From: a virus
Reading direction: 5' to 3' (one strand)
IMG/VR virus record: IMGVR_UViG_3300030329_004822
Span: 1-30,983 of that record
Length of the DNA: 30,983 bases
Shown: positions 17,697 to 24,962 of the stretch, in pieces
Position numbering within the stretch: position 1 is the first letter of the stretch
Layout of the letters: the number at the start of each line of letters is the position of its first letter
Position numbers and translations under genes: made by a program
The notes under the pieces: generated by a model
What the model was told of the DNA's origin: nothing
The model's database searches: none
The model's input: only the letters and a program-made list of their open reading frames with translations

Positions 17697-17776
17697 TTAT
17701 ATAAAAGTAATTATTTAATTCCTCCTCTATAATATTCTATATACTTAAATAAATATTTAATATTTAAAATAATTGT

Positions 17777-17805
17777 TTGTTTATATATATATTATTTTGT
17801 AATAT
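17777..17805 (+). promoter_or_regulatory. Candidate promoter for the plus-strand gene pair
   Basis: TTGTTT (17777-17782), 17 bases, TAATAT (17800-17805). A start about 7-10 bases later would give a 5' UTR of about 40 bases with GGGAAAAC and AAGGAGTAACAA. The region around -10 (TTATTTT-TAATAT-ATAG) matches that before the 73-aa gene at 27143, on the other strand. Confidence 0.6.
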
Positions 17806-17818
17806 TATAGTGTTGTAA

Positions 17819-17851
17819 GGGAAAACAAAAAATAAACAAGGAGTAACAAAA
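17819..17851 (+). repeat. Shared leader, copy 1 (before the 126-aa gene)
   Basis: GGGAAAAC, an A-rich spacer, then AAGGAGTAACAA immediately before the ATG. Three further copies occur (18285-18315 plus; 26850-26880 and 27144-27170 minus). Likely a common translation-initiation and mRNA-end element of promoter-proximal genes. Confidence 0.72.
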
Positions 17852-18232
17852 ATGGAAACAGGTAACAAAAAAGAAATAACTTTAGGTTTAAATGAAGAAT
17901 TAACAGTTGTTATGCCTAATGGTGATAGAGTAGAATTAAGTTCAATAGATATGTCAAGTTATGGTATGAATCATTTAAGTAGAGTAGGTGTTCAATCTGA
18001 TTTTACAGGTGCTGATGTTTCAGATAGAGTTAAAGATAGAGGCATTGATGTTAATGATTTTGACAATAAGGCTAATGCAGTTAATATAACCAGTTCTGAA
18101 GGTATAAATACTGTATGGACACATGGTGTAAAAGGAAAAAGAACGGTGAAAAGAGACACTAATAAACAATATACTGGTGATGAGATAAGATATGGAGAAT
18201 ATGGAACAGAGTTTTTTAATTTCATAAAATAA
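17852..18232 (+). CDS. Unknown 126-aa protein, first gene of the plus-strand pair
   Basis: Starts METGNKKEITLGLNEELTVV. There is no membrane segment or recognisable catalytic motif. Residues 8-30 look like paired strands (ITLGLNEELTVVMPNGDRVE), the middle has Asp-rich loops (DVSDRVKDRGIDVNDFDNK), and the C-terminus is basic to aromatic (GEYGTEFFNFIK). It is on the opposite strand from all neighbours except the next gene and has its own promoter, so it behaves like a moron. Its mRNA should end at the ribozyme cleavage site 51 bases after the stop. The function is unknown. Confidence 0.82.
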   Translation: METGNKKEITLGLNEELTVVMPNGDRVELSSIDMSSYGMNHLSRVGVQSDFTGADVSDRVKDRGIDVNDFDNKANAVNITSSEGINTVWTHGVKGKRTVKRDTNKQYTGDEIRYGEYGTEFFNFIK

Positions 18233-18233
18233 A

Positions 18234-18288
18234 TCCCACTGATGAAGCACCTCTCTTTGAGGGGTGCAGAAACCCTATGGGTTTGGGA
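18234..18288 (+). ncRNA. Type I hammerhead self-cleaving ribozyme
   Basis: All core elements lie in order. Stem I 5' strand is TCCCA (18234-18238). CTGATGA follows (18239-18245). Stem II pairs GCACCTCTC (18247-18255) with GAGGGGTGC (18259-18267), loop TTT, one G-U pair. GAA is at 18269-18271. Stem III pairs ACCC (18272-18275) with GGGT (18279-18282), loop TAT. U at 18283 is H17. Stem I 3' strand is TGGGA (18284-18288). Stem I is the open stem, so this is type I. Cleavage is expected after 18283. The usual G10.1-C11.1 pair is instead A46/A68 (18246, 18268), an A-A mismatch, which may slow it. There is no other copy of CTGATGA with this layout in the window. Confidence 0.9.
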
Positions 18289-18315
18289 AAAACAAAAAAA
18301 TAAAAGGAGTGAGTA
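18285..18315 (+). repeat. Shared leader, copy 2 (downstream of the ribozyme)
   Basis: GGGAAAAAC, an A-rich spacer, then AAAAGGAGTGAGTA before ATG of the 108-aa gene. The 3' side of the ribozyme's stem I (TGGGA) is the start of this leader. Cleavage leaves an mRNA that begins UGGGAAAAAC, near-identical to the leaders of three promoter-driven genes. Confidence 0.72.
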
Positions 18316-18642
18316 ATGTCTTACATTGATAAAACTAAAAAAGAGATGCTTAGTAATTTGCAGGATATAAATTGGTATCTTGATGAATGGGGTCCTGAAG
18401 GTCATTTAAAAGTTATACCAATGACATGGTATGAAAAATGGAAACCATCTTCAGGCTATTATTCTACTGCATACAGGAATCCTAACAGAAAAGGATATAT
18501 GATTGTTTTTGATGGGGAGGTGATACAAGATAAATTATCACCCTATATGACCTACAAACTAATAGGATGGTTCGCCAGTGATGTTAGTAATGGATATGAC
18601 TTTAAAACAATTCGTGATATTCGCTTCAGGTTAATGAGATAA
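18316..18642 (+). CDS. Unknown 108-aa protein, second gene of the plus-strand pair
   Basis: Starts MSYIDKTKKEMLSNLQDINW and has an AGGAG ribosome site. It is aromatic-rich (WYLDEWGPEG, WYEKWKPSSGYYS) with a C-terminal RDIRFRLMR. No membrane segment or catalytic motif is evident. It starts 28 bases after the ribozyme's 3' stem and ends 22 bases before a bidirectional terminator. Translation may depend on ribozyme processing for a clean 5' end. Function unknown, but the pairing with the first gene suggests a joint accessory role (inference). Confidence 0.82.
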   Translation: MSYIDKTKKEMLSNLQDINWYLDEWGPEGHLKVIPMTWYEKWKPSSGYYSTAYRNPNRKGYMIVFDGEVIQDKLSPYMTYKLIGWFASDVSNGYDFKTIRDIRFRLMR

Positions 18643-18664
18643 TTAAAATAACCAAATAAGGAAC

Positions 18665-18691
18665 AAAAAGGGCCATTTAAGGCCCTTTTTT
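18665..18691. terminator. Bidirectional rho-independent terminator
   Basis: AAAAAGGGCC, loop ATTTAA, GGCCCTTTTTT. Ten pairs, with a T run on each strand. It lies between convergent genes: the plus-strand pair ends upstream at 18642 and the minus-strand gene ends at 18696. It stops transcription from both sides. Confidence 0.9.
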
Positions 18692-18695
18692 GTTT

Positions 18696-19172
18696 CTACT
18701 TACCAATCTTATGCCTTGTAGTTTTTCTAGGGATTATCTTCCTTTTTTCTTTTTTAATATATAGTTTTGCTTTAGCAAATAACTTCTTTAAAATCTTTTC
18801 AGGCAATGGTTGCTTAGAAGTTGTTAGTTCTCTCTTATTATCTTTTAGCCATCCTACCTTAGCCCCTTGAATATTCCAGCCTATAATAAATCCATTATTT
18901 GAAGTTTCAATCAAAGAATAATCATTTAACAAGTCACCTGTAAGAACAGGAGCAAATAAAGGATAGCCTCTGTTCTGTGTTTTAAATCCACCTGCTGCTT
19001 TCTTATTTTGGTATTTTTTAGATTTATATTGCTTAAATTTATTGCCATGCACATCTAGTGCTTTCCTGAATATATGGTCTCTATAATCATCTCTAGTATT
19101 AGCGCCTTCTTTTAAAAAGAATTTTTTATCTAGCATTTTTTTCCCTTTGTCCTTCCACTTTAGATTGTTCAC
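18696..19172 (-). CDS. Putative head-completion or tail-completion protein
   Basis: Up to 158 aa from a GTG start at 19172. An internal ATG at 19136 (MLDKKFFLKEG) gives 146 aa, overlaps the previous gene by only 11 bases, has AAAGGG upstream and is probably the real start. Basic, with a central FKQYKSKKYQ and the pattern VLTGDLLNDYSLIETSNNGF, resembling head or tail completion proteins of the gp10/gpG type, and a basic C-terminus. It ends next to the bidirectional terminator. Function rests on neighbours. Confidence 0.62.
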   Translation of the reverse strand: MNNLKWKDKGKKMLDKKFFLKEGANTRDDYRDHIFRKALDVHGNKFKQYKSKKYQNKKAAGGFKTQNRGYPLFAPVLTGDLLNDYSLIETSNNGFIIGWNIQGAKVGWLKDNKRELTTSKQPLPEKILKKLFAKAKLYIKKEKRKIIPRKTTRHKIGK

Positions 19173-19905
19173 TAAAACCCTTACCTTCAGTAGATGCTAT
19201 TTCCCACTTGTGTCTGCAATTAAATCCCCCACCATCTATCAGAGATGCAGACCATCCATTGCTTATTATTTCTGCTTCTGTTAATTCACCTGCACTTGCA
19301 TAATCTAAACACTCAATTCTTGTTCTATCATCAACAGGACCTATATAAACATATTTAGTATCAGCAGGAGCATTCTTCATCATTTGGTTTGTAATTGTTC
19401 TTGAATAAGTATTAAGTGTAGTCTTTACAAGTGTTTGCATTTGTGCATTAGATATAGATGATTGACTAACTCTTTCAATAATCATATCAGCAGTTAATCC
19501 TGCACTAACACCATTTACTAATTGATTCTTTAATTGTCCTGACATGACCCTTATAATTGAATTGTTAAATACTTCTTCATTTAAAGATACAAAAGATGAC
19601 AATGCCTTTGGGTTAATTTTACCAAATCCTATTGTTGTTTCAAGGACCCCTCTGTGAGCATCTGCATATATCTTTAATGCTTTTTGCAATTTATTCTTTA
19701 CTGTACCTTCTACATCAAAATCTAAAATAAAAGAAGTAAATGCTGGTATATCATCTGCAAGTCTCTTAAATGTTTTTACTCCTGTGGCAGGATTAATCTT
19801 TTGGTTTGCTAGTGCAAGAAGGTCTCTGACTAAATCATCCCTAGCACTATCTACCATTCTAGCAATTTGTTCAGAAGAACTATCTATTGCTTTTTGGTCT
19901 GCCAT
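19126..19905 (-). CDS. MuF/SPP1 gp7-like minor head protein
   Basis: 259 aa. Residues 160-250 have the family signature: NTYSRTITNQMM, GPVDDRTRIECLD and DGGGFNCRHKWEI, with Cys and His in the FNCRHKW motif that closes a small domain. In SPP1 the equivalent is associated with the portal and helps DNA entry. The N-terminal half is helical. It overlaps the portal gene by one base, the usual portal-MuF arrangement. I see no extra toxin domain, so this is the plain version. Confidence 0.85.
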   Translation of the reverse strand: MADQKAIDSSSEQIARMVDSARDDLVRDLLALANQKINPATGVKTFKRLADDIPAFTSFILDFDVEGTVKNKLQKALKIYADAHRGVLETTIGFGKINPKALSSFVSLNEEVFNNSIIRVMSGQLKNQLVNGVSAGLTADMIIERVSQSSISNAQMQTLVKTTLNTYSRTITNQMMKNAPADTKYVYIGPVDDRTRIECLDYASAGELTEAEIISNGWSASLIDGGGFNCRHKWEIASTEGKGFSEQSKVEGQREKNAR

Positions 19906-21236
19906 TATTCTACTGGTTTAGATAATGCTGCAAGTAATGTATTCTCAGGACCTTCATCAACTTCTTCTGTTGCAGGGGCTTTCTTCTCTGCTAATATTTC
20001 CTCTGCTTCTTCCCTAGTTAAATCAGGATTCTTAGCCATTAGTATATCTGCTAAGTCAATCAATCCTTTAGATAGTTCCCAATCCCATTTGGCCCTTTGT
20101 TCTTCATCAGACAATACTTCAACTGATTCAGTAAAATCAACATCTTCTAAATCACCTGCATCTTGGCCCATCTCTACTGCTATCATTAATCTTTCTAAAT
20201 CAAACAACTTATATTCAATATCTCTCCATCTAGTAACATCTGATTTTCTTTCATCAGTAAGTTCTATATTCCTCATCTTTAAAGCAACACCTGATGCAGC
20301 ACTTGTACCTTCAACAAAACTTATAGGTAGATGGTAATTCTGTGCCAACATCTTATAAGATGATTGTATGGATTCATCTAAGGCAGGTATCGCATTGGGA
20401 GGAGACACTATTGATATAGTACCATCTACCCCTAAGTAATTAATTTTGTCCTGTCCTATTTGCATAGTATCTTTATCTATTCCTGCACCATTAACAAATA
20501 AATATCCAAATGATTGAAACATAACATTAGCATTCTTATTAGTTTCTGCTACATTAATTGCAAGATTGGTAGATATTAAATCATTACTAGCATTAGTATC
20601 TAAATAACTAAATTCAGGTTTACCTTCCCTGAAACATTCAATAAATGGCAGTACACCATATGGATTAATCATATCAGGATTATCATCTTCTGCATACATT
20701 CTTCCATTATTATCAAATGTAAATGTGTTTTCAGCATCCCAATATGCCCATAATTCAGGAGTATTATCAAGCACTGTTGATTTAGAAGTTATAGGATATA
20801 TTATTGCTTCAGGATTAAGAGGGTCATCACCAAAGATAGGCTCATAATCAGATATAATATCATATTCAATACTCTCATTTCTCCAGCAAGGTTTAAGCAT
20901 TACAGCATCAAGCAGATTAGTAATACGTTCTAATCTTTGCATCTTTAAATCTTTCTCAAAAAACAAGGAATCAACATCTTCTCTTGTATATGTTCTAATA
21001 GGAGGTGTCATATATACCAAACTAATTCTATCTATTATTCTTTTAGTAATGCTAACATTACCAGCAACAATCTTCTTTAATGTGGTCTCACTAAAATATT
21101 TAGATGTATATTCAAATGTATTTCCATTATAGTAATCCATTGCTTCATATCTTGCTTGTTTCCACTGATTTTTTCTTATTTGATTTACATTCCATTTACT
21201 TATAAGGACTGCAAGTTCCCCTGTGTTTGGTATCAT
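19905..21236 (-). CDS. Portal protein (SPP1 gp6-like)
   Basis: 443 aa, the usual length for this class. Typical segments: an N-terminal helical part with QARYEAMDYYNGN, the wing (residues about 110-250) containing YWDAENTFTFDNNGRM, and a helical C-terminal half with PISFVEGTSAASGVALKMRN (clip and stem). The C-terminal region after residue 350 is acidic, as in SPP1-type portals (EEAEEILAEKK). It follows TerL after 12 bases and overlaps the MuF gene. Confidence 0.85.
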   Translation of the reverse strand: MIPNTGELAVLISKWNVNQIRKNQWKQARYEAMDYYNGNTFEYTSKYFSETTLKKIVAGNVSITKRIIDRISLVYMTPPIRTYTREDVDSLFFEKDLKMQRLERITNLLDAVMLKPCWRNESIEYDIISDYEPIFGDDPLNPEAIIYPITSKSTVLDNTPELWAYWDAENTFTFDNNGRMYAEDDNPDMINPYGVLPFIECFREGKPEFSYLDTNASNDLISTNLAINVAETNKNANVMFQSFGYLFVNGAGIDKDTMQIGQDKINYLGVDGTISIVSPPNAIPALDESIQSSYKMLAQNYHLPISFVEGTSAASGVALKMRNIELTDERKSDVTRWRDIEYKLFDLERLMIAVEMGQDAGDLEDVDFTESVEVLSDEEQRAKWDWELSKGLIDLADILMAKNPDLTREEAEEILAEKKAPATEEVDEGPENTLLAALSKPVE

Positions 21237-21248
21237 TGATTTCTCCTA

Positions 21249-22538
21249 TTATCTTTCACTTGTTCCTAAAGAAGGCTTTACTGTGGGCCATTTAAAATCT
21301 ACATAATAGCCTAAAGCATCACTGCTATGAGTTAATTCTTTATTAGTTGTTTTGTCTATATCTCTTGTTCCTTCCTTATGTACCACTTGCTCAAAATCTC
21401 TAATTAAATTCTTACATCTTGGGTCTATTACCATATTCCTTTTGCTTAGATTATTATTCATACTATTTAACCTATTAACAACTAAAGGATTAATATGCCT
21501 AACATGGACCATAAACCCATTCCTTCTTATAATTTCTATATCTGAAAATCTTGCAGAACTGTGTTTACTTGCACCAGTTGCATCAGGATATGCATAATAT
21601 TTATTGTTAGGATATTTCTGTTTAATAGTTTTGCACATCCTTTCTGTTAATACATCACCACTTCCATCAGTATCTAATTGTATCTCATCAATCACCTGTA
21701 TGTGAGGACTATGTTCTTGTTCTTGTACAATACAGACACATTGGGGCATGACGTTGAAATCCCAGCCCACATGGATTGGCTTATTTGGATTGTATGTACA
21801 TTCAGATATGTTTCTTTCTCTTGAGAAGCCATGATAACATTGTCCTTTCTGTAAATTAACAAATTTTCCCTCAAGATAAGCCTTTAATAGATTCTCATCA
21901 TAATTCTCTTTTAATGATTCTATATAAGACTTTGGTAGATAAGGGTTATCTTCTGTTCTACCATGCACTAAATATTTATTAGGAGATGCTTTATTAACAA
22001 GAAATTCATGAGCAAATTTAAAGCCTTCAGGTGTTGTTGTCATAAATAACTCAGCATCTTCACATCCTCTCAATCTTCCTAATGCTTTATTAACTGCCAT
22101 CTCAGCATTCTTTGTACTCTCTACATCTATCTCATCTATATAACAAAATGTATAATTACTACCAACAATCTTGTGGGCCTGATTGGTTACATATATTTTT
22201 ATGTCTCCAAATACTGTTTTAAATTTATGTGCTGCAATATTATAATCATAGGGAATATTAGCCCTTTCAAGAAGTTTGCTGAAAGGCTCAACAAATACTT
22301 CTTCTGCTAAAGAATAAGTTGGATATAATATTAAACCATTAGACTTACCTAGTGTAGGATTCTGAAGATTAACTAATGATAATAGACATTTACTTAATCC
22401 AATCTTAGTTTTTCCACAGCCAAAGCCTCCTACTAAAGCAGACACTCTTGCTTTAGGATTTCCTTTCTTTGTTAGAAAATCCCACTGGTGTGGAAAATAA
22501 TTCTCTTTTTTTAATATAGGATTATTAGATGTCCTCAA
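21249..22538 (-). CDS. Terminase large subunit
   Basis: 429 aa, motor and nuclease for packaging. ATPase: a Walker A at residues 37-44 (GGFGCGKT), Walker B with CYIDEID (D135, E136), and a TTTP coupling motif at 167-170. Nuclease: GWDFN (D260), IDEI (E285), YPDATG (D319) and HSSDALGY (D407), an RNase H-like set of acids. The start overlaps the small terminase by 14 bases. No motif is missing, so it should be active. Headful packaging fits the apparent circular permutation (inference). Confidence 0.92.
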   Translation of the reverse strand: MRTSNNPILKKENYFPHQWDFLTKKGNPKARVSALVGGFGCGKTKIGLSKCLLSLVNLQNPTLGKSNGLILYPTYSLAEEVFVEPFSKLLERANIPYDYNIAAHKFKTVFGDIKIYVTNQAHKIVGSNYTFCYIDEIDVESTKNAEMAVNKALGRLRGCEDAELFMTTTPEGFKFAHEFLVNKASPNKYLVHGRTEDNPYLPKSYIESLKENYDENLLKAYLEGKFVNLQKGQCYHGFSRERNISECTYNPNKPIHVGWDFNVMPQCVCIVQEQEHSPHIQVIDEIQLDTDGSGDVLTERMCKTIKQKYPNNKYYAYPDATGASKHSSARFSDIEIIRRNGFMVHVRHINPLVVNRLNSMNNNLSKRNMVIDPRCKNLIRDFEQVVHKEGTRDIDKTTNKELTHSSDALGYYVDFKWPTVKPSLGTSER

Positions 22539-22893
22539 GTTCTATCCTGTCAAAAGGTTTTACTATCTCTATTTGTTGCTTCTCATCATATCCTCTTTTC
22601 CTGCCCTTAGTTTTTAAGTGAAATATAATAGCAGTCAGGTTACCATTCTTTATAGCATCCATTAATTGAAATTCACTCTCATCAAGTAATGATTCTTCTG
22701 CATCCCTTACTGCTTCTTCAAACTCTTCATCTTCTAACCAATTATAATATGTTCTTCTACCAACCTTTAATTGCTCACAAGTTTTAGACACATTGCCTAA
22801 GTTCTCAGTAAGTTGTTTTACAAATTTTCTTTTTTTATCTGAAAGTGTGCCTTCTGTGCCATCAGTTTTAATATTTTGTGTATTTTTATCCAT
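22525..22893 (-). CDS. Terminase small subunit
   Basis: 122 aa. Residues about 20-55 form a helix-turn-helix (FVKQLTENLGNVSKTCEQLK, GRRTYYNWLEDEEFEEAV), followed by a helical region and RKRGYDEKQQIEI, a layout seen in TerS proteins that recognise packaging sites. It immediately precedes TerL. There is no clear ribosome site in the bases before the ATG, and a promoter-like motif lies only about 12 bases upstream, so the mRNA may be nearly leaderless. Confidence 0.8.
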   Translation of the reverse strand: MDKNTQNIKTDGTEGTLSDKKRKFVKQLTENLGNVSKTCEQLKVGRRTYYNWLEDEEFEEAVRDAEESLLDESEFQLMDAIKNGNLTAIIFHLKTKGRKRGYDEKQQIEIVKPFDRIELEDI

Positions 22894-22905
22894 ATATCAG
22901 TATTG

Positions 22906-22938
22906 TAATATAACATAATAAATGAATTTTAAAACACT
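22906..22938 (-). promoter_or_regulatory. Candidate late promoter before TerS
   Basis: Minus-strand 15-mer TATTATGTTATATTA (22907-22921) with TGTTTTAAAA upstream, 26 of 33 bases like the motif at 9798-9830. It overlaps the end of the resolvase gene by about 10 bases. Its place, at the switch from replication genes to packaging genes, fits a late promoter. Confidence 0.55.
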
Positions 22939-23288
22939 TGTTTTCTAATTATTGCTGTTTCATACTTCTTTGCTATATGTTGTTCTACCTTAAGATTTAA
23001 GTATTTTGGAGCATCATCCCATATTAATTCTTCATCAATACAAGCATCAAGTAATTGCTTAACACCACCATATAAATTATCAACATCAAGTAATTTCTTC
23101 CTATAACTAATAATAGTTAAACTAAACTTTTGTCCAGTACCTGCTTTCTTAATCTTCTTTAATCTCATCTGATTTCTAACAAATAAGGCCCATATCTTTT
23201 TTGCTTCTCTTTTAACTGCCCAGTGTTTCCTATCCAACACGTTCCTAGATTCTACTTTAATAGGTAATGTCAATATATCATCACTCAT
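22929..23288 (-). CDS. RusA-like Holliday junction resolvase
   Basis: 119 aa, the usual RusA length. The signature is seen at residues 66-92: LLDVDNLYGGVKQLLDACID and EELIWDD, which supply the acidic metal-binding residues (D68, D70, D91 or D92) and K77. It cuts four-way junctions, resolving branched phage DNA before packaging. It overlaps the upstream nuclease gene by 8 bases and precedes the terminase genes. Confidence 0.9.
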   Translation of the reverse strand: MSDDILTLPIKVESRNVLDRKHWAVKREAKKIWALFVRNQMRLKKIKKAGTGQKFSLTIISYRKKLLDVDNLYGGVKQLLDACIDEELIWDDAPKYLNLKVEQHIAKKYETAIIRKQVF

Positions 23289-23781
23289 TTATTCTCCTTC
23301 TATATACTTCTGTATATCTTGCTTTATGTTCTTCCCAGTTCCATACATCTTGTTTATTAAAAACTACTATATGTGCAACACAATTACTTTCTAAAACAAC
23401 AAAAAGATAGTGAGTTATTTTATTATACTTTTCTTTATTTTCATGCGCCTGTTTATTTATTAAATAATAACTTGAATTTTCTTTAACTGTTTTAATATCA
23501 AATTTAAAATTAGAAACATCACAATCAGAATCAACAACAGGAAATTCATCTACAATAGGATTAAAGGACCCTATAATCTCATCAATATAAAAAAAGTGTC
23601 TAACAATCAATTCCCCTAGAACACCAAGTGTTGATATGTTTTTTTCTTTATCTCCCCTAAACTTCTTTGTACCTTTCTTATATATTCCTGAACTAATAAG
23701 GCTTCTTGCTTTACCTATATCATATGCAAGACTTTTAAAATAATCAGGATATTTGAATTTTCTTGTTTTTCTTAAAACCAT
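23281..23781 (-). CDS. Putative PD-(D/E)XK-type nuclease
   Basis: 166 aa. The order of acids fits the fold: E57 in LGVLGELIVRHFF (helix), D86/D88 in DSDCDVS, and D95-I-K97 in FKFDIKTVKE, followed by a strand with hydrophobic residues (HYLFVVLESN). Substrate unknown. The neighbours (RusA, zinc-binding protein, replication initiator) suggest recombination or DNA degradation. No homologue is recognised, so the nuclease call is by motif. Confidence 0.6.
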   Translation of the reverse strand: MVLRKTRKFKYPDYFKSLAYDIGKARSLISSGIYKKGTKKFRGDKEKNISTLGVLGELIVRHFFYIDEIIGSFNPIVDEFPVVDSDCDVSNFKFDIKTVKENSSYYLINKQAHENKEKYNKITHYLFVVLESNCVAHIVVFNKQDVWNWEEHKARYTEVYRRRINE

Positions 23782-23969
23782 CTAGTGCCTTTTAATGCTT
23801 TTTTTCTTTTTTCATTATACTTGGCCACTTTCTTAGATAAACACTTCCTGCAATGTTTTTTAATAACACCTAATCTCTTAGACATATTATCTTTTGTGAG
23901 TAATACATTACAATCATCACAATGTGTAGGTACTTTCTTTGGTATTCTATGTGTTGGTGCATTATTCAT
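23772..23969 (-). CDS. Small zinc-binding protein
   Basis: 65 aa. A four-Cys knuckle (CDDC near residues 17-20 and CRKC near 40-43) is followed by a basic tail (KKVAKYNEKRKKALKG). This pattern is seen in small phage proteins near RusA or nuclease genes, possibly nucleic acid binding. It overlaps the nuclease gene by 10 bases. Confidence 0.7.
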   Translation of the reverse strand: MNNAPTHRIPKKVPTHCDDCNVLLTKDNMSKRLGVIKKHCRKCLSKKVAKYNEKRKKALKGTRWF

Positions 23970-24770
23970 TTATTCACTCCTCTCAGGTTTTATTTCTGCT
24001 GAACAACAAATACTGCTTCCTCTTAAATCATATTCTTTATAAAAACTAGAAACATTACAGGTAGCACAATATCCTATATAGTGTCCTGATGTACTTGTTT
24101 TAAAATTAACAGGAGGCTTCTTAGTATTAACATTCCAATCCTTCTGATTCTTTAACCATCTAGTTAATCTTCTTTCAATGGAGAATGTCTTTTGCATCTG
24201 AAATCTCATTTTATGTCCTGCCATATTCTTCTCAGTCCAATAATTACAGAAGTCATCTATAATATCATCAGGAACATCCTTATGTTTTTCTTCACAAACT
24301 TTTTTAACTAAATCTATAAATGATTGTTCTTTATTATCATTATTTTCATTATTAACATTATTCTCATTATTGTTTGTTTTCCCTATCAATTTACTATCAA
24401 TCTGTTTGCGCTTCATTATCGGTTTGTTATCAGTTTGCAAACCCTGTAACTCTGAATAATTGTTAATAGTTATCAACGTTGATATTGCATTAGAATTTAT
24501 TTCAATCATTTTATCTTCTTTGAGCAATTCTAAAAAATTTCTAAGCCTTGAAGTACCCCAATTAAACTCTAACATTAACTGCTTTTGTGATGTTATAAAA
24601 CTACCCTTATTAACCTTAATTAATTGATTGCCTATAAGGACCTTATTATCTTTATGATTAGCCTTTAAAAGCATATATACGAATGCTTCAAACCTGCTAT
24701 ATGTTTTAGACCTAGTTAATACAGGATTATCTAATATCTTCCTGTGTAATGAAATCCATCCTTTGCTCAT
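23970..24770 (-). CDS. Replication initiator-like protein with zinc-binding tail
   Basis: 266 aa. Residues 1-105 match the N-terminal domain of phage replisome-organiser/DnaD-like proteins (GWISLHRKILDNP, then FITSQKQLMLEFNW as an HTH). Residues 130-148 are an Asn-rich linker (NNNENNVNNENNDN). Residues 150-215 form a helical domain, and the end carries CATC (C235, C238) and CC (C255, C256) that could bind zinc. Loading of host helicase at the phage origin is the expected role (family knowledge). It starts 4 bases inside the small HTH gene. Confidence 0.75.
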   Translation of the reverse strand: MSKGWISLHRKILDNPVLTRSKTYSRFEAFVYMLLKANHKDNKVLIGNQLIKVNKGSFITSQKQLMLEFNWGTSRLRNFLELLKEDKMIEINSNAISTLITINNYSELQGLQTDNKPIMKRKQIDSKLIGKTNNNENNVNNENNDNKEQSFIDLVKKVCEEKHKDVPDDIIDDFCNYWTEKNMAGHKMRFQMQKTFSIERRLTRWLKNQKDWNVNTKKPPVNFKTSTSGHYIGYCATCNVSSFYKEYDLRGSSICCSAEIKPERSE

Positions 24771-24949
24771 AATTCTATACCTGTTATATCTGTAATCATT
24801 ATCCTATGTTTCTTTGATGGATGATGTTTTCTATCTAACCAACCTTTAACTGCTGCTGGTGATACATTACATTTTCTTGCTAACCAACTCATGCTTCTTT
24901 CATTATGATTAAGCCAATATTCTAATTCTATCATTTCATTATATTCCAT
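24767..24949 (-). CDS. Small HTH DNA-binding protein
   Basis: 60 aa. A helix-turn-helix is visible: SMSWLARKCNVSPAAVKGWL, with the recognition helix in PAAVKGWLDRK. It resembles Cro/excisionase-like small regulators. It lies just downstream of a structured intergenic element (24963-25030) and overlaps the initiator gene by 4 bases. It might bind that element, but this is untested. Ribosome site AGGAG. Confidence 0.75.
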   Translation of the reverse strand: MEYNEMIELEYWLNHNERSMSWLARKCNVSPAAVKGWLDRKHHPSKKHRIMITDITGIEL

Positions 24950-24962
24950 ATCTCTCCTAGTT

